From: Phycisphaerae bacterium
Lineage (GTDB): Bacteria > Planctomycetota > Phycisphaerae > UBA1845
Length of the DNA: 50,341 bases
Assembly (NCBI GenBank): GCA_029260075.1
Contig: JAJDDY010000071.1
Span: 1 to 50,341 of the forward strand
Direction: 5' to 3'
How positions within the stretch are numbered: the stretch's first letter is position 1; every line of letters begins with the position of its first letter. The notes beneath the pieces were generated by a model. The model was not told the origin of the DNA and searched no databases. It saw only the letters and a list, made by a program, of their open reading frames with translations. Both the position numbers and the translations under genes were made by a program. Below are positions 7,801-13,738 of this stretch, in pieces.

Positions 7801-8046
7801 ATGAAGGCATTGAAGATCAGCCTCCTCGCGGCAGCGATTTCGATTCCGCTCTGGTTTGTGGGTGCGCGTCGCGTCTTGGGGTGACCTCTCTGTGCGCAAG
7901 ACGCTGCTCCCCGGTCGGGAGGCATATGGGATGCAACCGAATCCGCGCGCACGGTCGATATCGTGACTTGGTTCGGCGTAGCGGTGGGTGTTCTCTTTCT
8001 GATCAGCCTGCCCCGAATCCGGCGGAGCCGAAACAATGGTAGGTAG
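7801..8046 (+). CDS. Small membrane selenoprotein candidate with UPLC motif
   Basis: Reading the in-frame TGA at 7882-7884 as selenocysteine gives an 81-residue protein. It has an N-terminal hydrophobic segment or signal anchor (about 5-21), the motif L-G-U-P-L-C-A-Q (U28, Cys31), a short polar stretch, a second hydrophobic helix (about 54-68) and a basic tail. The U-x-x-C pair is a standard redox motif. A good AGGAG site (7790-7794) lies six bases before the ATG and the stop is TAG. It sits 29 bases after the MerT fusion gene. A conventional reading would give only 27 residues. I know no named family. A hairpin lies about 23 bases after the TGA. Confidence 0.75.
7907..7921 (+). promoter_or_regulatory. 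Candidate bacterial SECIS hairpin (UPLC gene)
   Basis: CTCCC (7907-7911) and GGGAG (7917-7921) form a 5-bp stem with loop CGGTC. The loop G residues lie about 29 bases after the UGA at 7882-7884, inside the distance range reported for bacterial SECIS elements, and the GGTC loop resembles the loop of the E. coli fdhF element. Folding is by eye only. Confidence 0.5.
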
Positions 8047-8098
8047 AGAGCATGGAAGCTGAAACGAATACTTCAACGAAACGAGGAGAAAGAAACGA

Positions 8099-8854
8099 AT
8101 GAACCGTATCAACGCCAGCCTGTCAGCCTTCGCCGTGGCGACGGCGCTACTTTCCACGAGTACCTTGGGCGAGCCGCCGAGTGCAAACCCATCCCATGGG
8201 GAGCCATCGGTACAGAAGAACATCGCCTTTCATGTCATCGGCCTGATGAAAACGAAATCGGGTGCGACATGAATGGGGTGACCGAACACGGTCACAAAGT
8301 CTCTGGAAGAGACTAAGGCAACGAAGGGTATCACTTGGGATTACGGCAAGGATCGTGTGACAATCGGGTACGATCCGAAACTGACGACCACGAAAAATCT
8401 GGCCAAGGTCATCACCGATCTTGGGTACATGGTGGAGGCGATTGAAGTACCGAAAACTGAGGCCGATGCGAAACGGGGGAAGCCCGTCAAAGCGCCGCTG
8501 CCGAAAGACGCGCCCAAGTTTCTGCGCGAAGCTTTCGACAAGGCGCGTAGAGCCAATCAGCCACTCGTGGTTGATTTTTGGGCTGAATGGTGCGCGCCGT
8601 GTCTACAACTAAAGAAGGTCACCTTCCACGACCCGAAAGTCGCCAAACTCCTCGACAAGGTGGAATTAGTCTTCGTCGATCTCGACAAGTACCCGGCGTT
8701 GGGGAAGGCCTTCGGCGTGGCGTCAGTGCCGGATGTGTTTCTGATTGACCGCAAGGGGATGATCGTGGATCGGCTGCACAACTTCGTGCCGCCAGCCGAC
8801 TTCCTCGTGCGTCTCAAGAGGCTGCTCGACGAACAGGGGAACGACTCTCCGTGA
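8099..8854 (+). CDS. Secreted HMA-thioredoxin selenoprotein with UxxU
   Basis: The open frame runs from ATG 8099 (GAGGAG at 8083-8088) to TGA 8852 if TGA codons at 8270 and 8279 are read as selenocysteine, giving 251 residues. A signal peptide (about 1-24) is followed by an HMA fold (about 48-115) whose metal-binding loop reads G-A-T-U-M-G-U-P-N-T-V, aligning U58 and U61 with the two Cys of the classical G-M-T-C-x-x-C site. Then comes a thioredoxin domain (about 130-245) with W-C-A-P-C (Cys165, Cys168) and the cis-Pro region S-V-P-D-V. Both selenocysteines hit the expected Cys columns. It probably binds Hg(II) or a similar metal, or acts as a diselenide redox protein in the periplasm. The true stop is also UGA. 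Confidence 0.85.
8278..8314 (+). promoter_or_regulatory. Two candidate SECIS hairpins after the UxxU codons
   Basis: Two perfect 7-bp hairpins follow the paired UGAs. The first has arms GTGACCG (8278-8284) and CGGTCAC (8289-8295) with loop AACA and includes the second UGA itself. The second has arms AGTCTCT (8298-8304) and AGAGACT (8308-8314) with loop GGA. The loop guanines of the second lie 24 bases after the UGA at 8279-8281 and 33 after the one at 8270-8272, within the range known for bacterial SECIS elements. One element may serve both codons. Confidence 0.6.
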
Positions 8855-8951
8855 CGATCCGTGTGTAATGCGAGTCGTATCACATGTCCTGCACAATCGC
8901 AGAGACAGTGATCCGCATCCTCGTAGTGTTTTTGATACTGGAGAAGCGATC

Positions 8952-9473
8952 ATGAAACGACGAATCGTATGTTTGGGAACAATCAGCGCCGCACTCGGCA
9001 TCAGCGCGTGTCTGGCCTTCTACGGCGGTGCGCCCGCCAAGGCCCAAGCCCCGGCAGTCGAACGACCGTTGTTGCTTCACCTACTGACGGACGCCAACAG
9101 CAACGACGCCAATGCTTGTGTTGCCTTCAACCTGGCGTGGGTCGCAATCGAACGGGGGCATCCGGTGGAGATGCTGTTCGACGGCTGGGCCAGCTACAAC
9201 ATCAAGACGGGTGACTTCTGGGCAAAGTACCGTGTGCCGGAGCATTTCCGCAAGCTGGTCTCGCAGACCGTCGGCCACGATGTCGAATGGGCTGGAGGAA
9301 CCTATGTTGACCTCCTCAAGTATCTCCAAGGCAAAGGTTTGGTCGTCGCGGCCAACAAGACAATTCTGGCATTGTCGGGTGACGATAAGAAGTTGCCCTC
9401 GTTCGTCGAGCAATGGACACTGGCGGAAATGGTCACACATCTACGTGGTTCGAGCGGCTACGCGAGCTATTGA
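8952..9473 (+). CDS. Secreted DsrE-family protein
   Basis: This 173-residue protein has a signal peptide (about 1-30, ending near P-A-K-A-Q-A) and a DsrE/DsrF-like domain: L-L-L-H-L-L-T-D-A-N near the start, A-F-N-L-A-W-V-A-I-E-R-G-H, V-E-M-L-F-D-G and a C-terminal G-Y-A-S-Y. DsrE-like proteins handle sulfur (or selenium) as per- or polysulfides on a conserved Cys; here a single Cys in D-A-N-A-C may serve. GGAG at 8940-8943 supports the ATG at 8952 rather than earlier starts. Lying between two selenoprotein genes, it probably belongs to the same pathway. Its UGA stop is at the normal end of the family, so I do not read it as selenocysteine. Confidence 0.75.
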   Translation: MKRRIVCLGTISAALGISACLAFYGGAPAKAQAPAVERPLLLHLLTDANSNDANACVAFNLAWVAIERGHPVEMLFDGWASYNIKTGDFWAKYRVPEHFRKLVSQTVGHDVEWAGGTYVDLLKYLQGKGLVVAANKTILALSGDDKKLPSFVEQWTLAEMVTHLRGSSGYASY

Positions 9474-9804
9474 CCCAAACGGCGTATCAAGCTCATGTTC
9501 ACATGGTCTCTTTGCGGTCGCGGATAGGACTAATACAATCGGGCCGATCGGTAAAACACGAGCTCTCCGCCATGATTGCGGCCAGGAGGGCTTTCGAGCG
9601 TATGACGACTGCATTGTTGGGCTCTCCGAGCCGTTTTGACGTGTTGCGCCGTGAGAATTGACAGGATCGCGCCGTCATCAGCGTCTCTAAGGGCGGACCG
9701 ATTCCGTGCGCGTGACGTCAAACTTCTGGCGTCTAACTCTGATGATGCAGAGACGCTCGAACGGATACGAAAAAGGAACAGCAAAACTCCATAGGAGATT
9801 CGAT
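9474..9804. other. 331-base gap with no gene seen
   Basis: Short frames cross this gap but none has a family signature or good ribosome-binding site. I looked for a tRNA-like cloverleaf, including tRNA-Sec, and saw none. It may hold a promoter for the following gene; I could not identify one with confidence. Confidence 0.5.
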
Positions 9805-11904
9805 ATGACGCTCGTAGGTAGCCTACTCTTCGGATTGGTGATCTCGGTCGCGGCAGCAGCGGATTCACCTCCGGCCTCGAAAACCAAGGCATCCGGTTGT
9901 TGCTCTAAACCGGCCGGAACAAGTGCCAAGTTGGTGTCCCGACCCACCGCCGATTCTCTCGGCACCGACGTTCTTATTTCGCTCGAAGATTCTGTTGAAC
10001 CGCTGCGCAAACGATTCAACGCTGAGGCCGACAAACCTCGTGTCGTAGCGATTCTATCGCCGACGTGAGGCGGCTGTGTCTACGGCGCCCGTGCGGTGCT
10101 CGACGCGGTAGTTCGTGGTTATCCTACCCATGACATCAGCATTCACGTCGTTTGGGCAGCCATGTTGGGAGGCGACACGGAAGAGGCAGCGATAGAAATC
10201 AGCAGGATGTTCGATGATCCACGTGTCAAACAATACTGGGACCCGAAGCGGCTTACGGGAACGAGCTATTCTGCAGAAGTCTTTCCCACGTATCTTGCGG
10301 ACCTGGAAAAAGGCATGAAGGCCGGTCTTCCAGATGACCATTGGTGGCATCAAGAAGAACGGAATTGGAAGGACAAGAAACCCGAACAGGCACCTCTTTG
10401 GGACGTCGCTTTTACCTACGGCAAGGACGAACACTGGCGCGAGGCCCCTCCGCCACCGCGTGGAATGGTCAAACAGGTGCTGTATTCTGGTGGCGGCGGA
10501 GACGGGCCAACCGAATTGTTCTTCACTGACTTCAAGAAGCCTGTCCGTGACGGCGATTGGATTGAGGATATGTCGCTGGCCATGACGTCTCTGATGGGGC
10601 GCGAACCAAAGACACCTGCCAAAACAAAACAGACTGCACTAAGTAATGTGGAGCCAAGCTGTCAAGGGACCAGGATTCAGGCGTTACCTATCGCACTGAA
10701 GTTTGATGGATTGAAAGATGCCGACATCGATCGGGTTCAGGCGGCCGTCGGCGCCATGAAGGGCGTGATGCGAGCGTCGTTTGATTCCGAAAAAGAAACG
10801 ATGACGGTACTTGCCGATGCGAACGGTTCGGCAACCGCCGAAAAGATCGTCGAATTTGTTCGGCTTGCAGGATATAACGCTCGCGAAGCCAATGAGGAGG
10901 AACTGGAGCAAGCGTTGGACTCGATGCGCGCCGGTGGAGCGATCGTAATTCGCCGAGAAGCCGAACCGGAAGCCAAGGGCAACGTGACGTGGCCAGATAC
11001 ACCGGCTAGTCGAACAGCTCGAGCGTTTGTCGCCGCCTGCAATAGCGGTGACTCGAACAAAATGCGTGAGTATTCGGAGGTCCATCGCTCCAAGTCGGCG
11101 CTCGAATCCCGATCCGTAGACGAACGGCTCGAACAATACCGCGAGCTACTTGGCGACTGGGGTCAGCTCGACGTCCGCGCGGTTGAATCCCACGACAAAC
11201 GCCATGTAACAGTCACCGTAAAACCTGAGCGCGGTTTCTCGGGGTTGGCGATGACTTTTCAGTGCGAAGATGACCCGCCCCACAAGCTTGACGGGATTCG
11301 GATAACACCGACGATTCTTGATGATGGTGATGACAAGTCGACCGAGGAAGAGGGGGACGAAGGGAAGATGGGCGACATTACGGTTCTCGCTGAATCGCTG
11401 AAACCACTGCAAGATCATTTCAACGCCAACAAAGACAAACATCGGTTCATCGCGATTCTCTCGCCGACGTGACCGGGCTGTGTTCAAGGCGCCCGTGCGG
11501 TGCAGAAATCAGTACTTAAGGAATTCCCGGATGCAGACATCAGCGTGAGCATCGTTTGGATTCAGATGCCCGGATTCAGAGACAACGAGCGGACCGCGCG
11601 CAAGATTGCGGGCACGTTCTCGGATCCGCGGGTCAAACAGTTCTACGATCCATTCCCGGCACATATCGTAGGAAAAACATTCGCGAAGGGTCGCATCGCA
11701 CAGGGACCGGCGTGGGACATCTACTTTTTCTATAAGAAGGGGCAAGAATGGGCGGACGGCCCACCAGAGCCGGCAGAGTGGATGCACCAGTTGGGCGGTG
11801 GAGACCGCGCCGATGCGACAAAGTTCCGAACCGGACAGGACTTAGTCGATCAGCTTCATGAGGCGATGCACACGGTAACCGGGGCGGAGTGTCAGTCGGA
11901 TTGA
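9805..11904 (+). CDS. Secreted double SPTUxxC thioredoxin-like selenoprotein
   Basis: One frame runs 699 residues from ATG 9805 (TAGGAGA just upstream) to TGA 11902 if TGAs at 10066 and 11470 are read as selenocysteine (U88, U556). A signal peptide (1-22) precedes a thioredoxin-like domain with A-I-L-S-P-T-U-G-G-C and D-P-R-V-K-Q-Y-W-D. About 295-370 is an HMA-like fold without the CxxC. About 395-510 is a SnoaL/DUF4878-like domain. A second thioredoxin-like domain has the matching A-I-L-S-P-T-U-P-G-C and D-P-R-V-K-Q-F-Y-D. The two U sites lie in the same motif of two diverged copies, so independent nonsense mutations are very unlikely. Function is probably extracytoplasmic thiol/selenol redox or metal sequestration. 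From memory, Cys versions of the S-P-T-C-x-x-C domain exist as unnamed proteins. Confidence 0.82.
11474..11495 (+). promoter_or_regulatory. Candidate SECIS stem after second SPTU codon
   Basis: CGGGC (11474-11478) and GCCCG (11491-11495) can pair as a 5-bp stem with a 12-base loop, starting one base after the UGA at 11470-11472. After the first SPTU codon only 4-bp stems are visible (GGCG 10069-10072 with CGCC; ACGG 10082-10085 with CCGT). These are weaker than the hairpins in the two genes upstream, so the call is tentative. Confidence 0.35.
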
Positions 11905-12009
11905 TTGCGAACAAAGTGGAGTAGTCGGCTCCTAGCCAGCCTGACGCCCGACTAGTACTACAACGCTAGATCAGGAGGCCGCGATGCGGACATCACCGGT
12001 CAAAAGAAC

Positions 12010-12381
12010 ATGTCCGAGTGCTGCTGCAAGGAACATGGCACGTGTTCAAGCTGTTGTACCGCGAGCGCCGATAAGGGGTGTCCGGGCCGAGCGGGTACCC
12101 ACGGCGAACCCGATGATGCAGTGAAGCTCTCCGCGTCATGCTCGGGGTGCTGCGATATCACGCTGCAACTACCTGCCCCTCTCGTCCTCCAAGCGAAGGA
12201 CACCGCGAGTGATCGGTCCGGGGGCAAAGCGTCCCACGACCATGCGATACAGGCTCTCGCCGTGTCGTTCGAGATTGTGCCAGCACTCACTCCAAGACTT
12301 TCATTGCCGCCGCCTGATCATCGTCAGCGCGGCGATGAATGCGCACCGCTCTATATCACCATCTGCTCGCTTCTGATCTGA
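12010..12381 (+). CDS. Cys-rich protein of unknown function
   Basis: This 123-residue frame opens with S-E-C-C-C-K-E-H-G-T-C-S-S-C-C and has further Cys near residues 24 and 44-48, then a low-complexity Ala/Ser stretch and a hydrophobic end (L-Y-I-T-I-C-S-L-L-I). The Cys content suggests metal binding and the position after the selenoprotein genes fits. However, the ribosome site is weak, and an AGGAGG at 11970 instead serves an ATG at 11984 in another frame that yields only about 45 residues. I recognise no family; it may be a degraded gene. Confidence 0.45.
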   Translation: MSECCCKEHGTCSSCCTASADKGCPGRAGTHGEPDDAVKLSASCSGCCDITLQLPAPLVLQAKDTASDRSGGKASHDHAIQALAVSFEIVPALTPRLSLPPPDHRQRGDECAPLYITICSLLI

Positions 12382-12468
12382 CAGTCGTCGCCTCTTGCAA
12401 CGTTGCTGTTTCGCGCTTGTGTGCGGTACGCGTCTAAACGTTTATCACGACTGTTTGAGATCGATAAT

Positions 12469-12597
12469 ATGGTGAGATTTCACAACCACGCCTTGCGTAT
12501 CGCTGTGTTCGTTGTCGTCGCGGTCCCGATTGCGGGCTGCTCGACGGCAGGGCCGTTCCGCGCCGACAATCGTCTGGAAACGCTCACGGAAAAATGA
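12469..12597 (+). pseudogene. Lipoprotein N-terminus, probably truncated
   Basis: From ATG 12469 a 42-residue frame gives a convincing lipoprotein signal: basic N-terminus, hydrophobic stretch and lipobox P-I-A-G-C-S. It stops after about 20 residues of mature sequence. It could be the start of an outer-membrane efflux lipoprotein cut by rearrangement, since transposase-like sequence follows at once. It overlaps an opposing frame on the minus strand, so only one of the two can be real here. Confidence 0.35.
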
Positions 12598-13058
12598 GCC
12601 AGAAGTGCATCGAAAATGTGGTTCTCCTCCAAAAAAGTTGTTGGAAGTACGCCCCGGTAGGGCCTGTTTGACTTTGAGGGCGAAGTAGTCGAGATCGTGA
12701 AAGCCGTAGGCGGAGAGTCCGTGTTCCGTAGAACCCCGAAAGTGATAATCCGTAGCCTCTCGCTCCCAGACACCCACACCCTCGCAAAGTCGTTAACCCT
12801 GGCATAAGTTGGGATCGCGTCGCGATCCCACGGAGGGGCTCGATGGGGCAAGAGGGAATCTACGTCGTCAAGCGCATGGAACTTAATGGCACCGAAGTCT
12901 TCGATCTGTCCCCGCCGTTTTTCCCGCAGCAGCTGGCGCACATTGCTCGGTGGCTCAGCTGCTGCCGAATGGGAATCCTGAACGAGAACACCGATGCAGA
13001 GCATCGAAGCCAGCATCGCCCGACTCAGGTCCGGTTGAACGAATCGCGATACATACAT
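12480..13058 (-). CDS. Hypothetical protein, signal-peptide start, chimeric end
   Basis: From ATG at 13056-13058, with GGAG at 13068-13071 nine bases upstream, the protein begins with a credible signal peptide (about 1-35, ending near H-S-A-A-A-E). The first 90 or so residues look protein-like. The rest reads through the transposase-like remnant and antisense to the lipoprotein frame, so the natural C-terminus is probably lost. It starts 15 bases after the stop of the upstream minus-strand ORF, suggesting a two-gene operon. I recognise no family. Confidence 0.4.
   Translation of the reverse strand: MYVSRFVQPDLSRAMLASMLCIGVLVQDSHSAAAEPPSNVRQLLREKRRGQIEDFGAIKFHALDDVDSLLPHRAPPWDRDAIPTYARVNDFARVWVSGSERLRIITFGVLRNTDSPPTAFTISTTSPSKSNRPYRGVLPTTFLEENHIFDALLAHFSVSVSRRLSARNGPAVEQPAIGTATTTNTAIRKAWL
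12600..12777 (-). pseudogene. Possible transposase C-terminal remnant
   Basis: The minus strand reads A-Y-G-F-H-D-L-D-Y-F-A-L-K-V-K-Q-A, which resembles the C-terminal G-F-R-D-x-x-Y-F-x-L-K-(I/V) block of ISL3-like transposases. Nothing upstream fits the rest of such a protein. It probably marks the edge of an old insertion that truncated the lipoprotein gene. The assignment rests on one short motif. Confidence 0.35.
12810..12830. repeat. Near-perfect 21-base palindrome
   Basis: Arms TGGGATCGCG (12810-12819) and CGCGATCCCA (12821-12830) are separated by a single T. There is no T-run after it on either strand, so a classical terminator is unlikely. It could be a protein-binding site or the footprint of a mobile element. 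It lies in the eroded region after the selenoprotein genes. Confidence 0.6.
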
Positions 13059-13073
13059 GTAAAGTAACTCCAA

Positions 13074-13619
13074 CTACCGTCGTCCGAGCCACACCTGGCT
13101 GAAGAGCCCAGGCTTAGGAGGGCATTCGCACTTCTCGATCGCATCCACGTTCGTTCTAGCGAAGTCATCCTGGAATCCCTGTAGGCGTTGTGCTATCGCC
13201 CCAATGGCTGCCGCGTAGACGCCGATCATATCGCCTATGCCATCGAGCGGCTTCAGGAGTCCAGTGCGGTCACCAAGCTGTTCGCCGAGACGCATGAAAT
13301 CTGCGAGGGTCTGCACGCCGTCGGCGCTGCTGCCGGAAGCGCTCGAAGCAAGCCTTTGGATTAGTTGCGCAGAGTCTAGGAACGAATCTATGTCGTTTAG
13401 GCTTCGACTTATCTCCCCCTTAACCTTCAGTGCAGCCCTGAGGTTATCATCCAGTTTGAGACCTGTTCCGTTTGGGCCGTTCCACTTGTCCTCACCATAT
13501 CGAGTCTTCCGAACCTCTGCTAGTCCGAGTTTCGCATGTTGCGGTGCCGTTTCTTGAGATTCGGGTAGAGAAAAGCGACGAGTAACCGTGCAGACTATTG
13601 GGTTGCGTGGCAGGGGCAA
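13074..13619 (-). CDS. Hypothetical helical protein
   Basis: This frame of up to 181 residues is rich in Leu, Ala, Asp and Ser and looks mostly amphipathic helix (for example around 60-165, with repeated heptad-like Leu spacing). It ends in a Cys/Pro-rich tail, K-C-E-C-P-P-K-P. The only start at the 5' end is a TTG; no good ribosome site is visible, so the gene may be N-terminally truncated. It lies just upstream of the other minus-strand ORF. I recognise no family and assign no function. Confidence 0.45.
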   Translation of the reverse strand: MPLPRNPIVCTVTRRFSLPESQETAPQHAKLGLAEVRKTRYGEDKWNGPNGTGLKLDDNLRAALKVKGEISRSLNDIDSFLDSAQLIQRLASSASGSSADGVQTLADFMRLGEQLGDRTGLLKPLDGIGDMIGVYAAAIGAIAQRLQGFQDDFARTNVDAIEKCECPPKPGLFSQVWLGRR

Positions 13620-13738
13620 GCGCAGCGTACACGCGTCTTCTCGTTTTTCGTCCCGACTAGTCCGTCCACGCCTACCCGCCGGCGATCAAATCGACCAAGG
13701 GTTGAATTCATCGCGGAATCCGTCAAGAATTCCGCACT

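Noticed and set aside
9471-9500. Reading the UGA at the end of the DsrE-like gene as Sec
   Set aside because: The protein already ends at the normal family C-terminus and the readthrough sequence has no motif.
7801-11904. Reading the three UGA-containing genes as pseudogenes or sequencing errors
   Set aside because: Five of five in-frame stops are UGA, never UAG or UAA, all fall on expected Cys columns of redox or metal motifs, and the flanking frames remain intact with good ribosome sites.
7801-11904. A genetic code with UGA as Trp or Gly
   Set aside because: Many genes here (merR, arsC, HMA-Trx, nuoA, pgsA) end at UGA at family-normal ends, and the internal UGAs align with Cys, not Trp or Gly.
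11984-12124. Short ORF with a strong AGGAGG site at 11970
   Set aside because: It gives about 45 residues of Arg/Ala/Pro-rich sequence with no motif; the Cys-rich frame at 12010 is more protein-like. Left undecided at low confidence.
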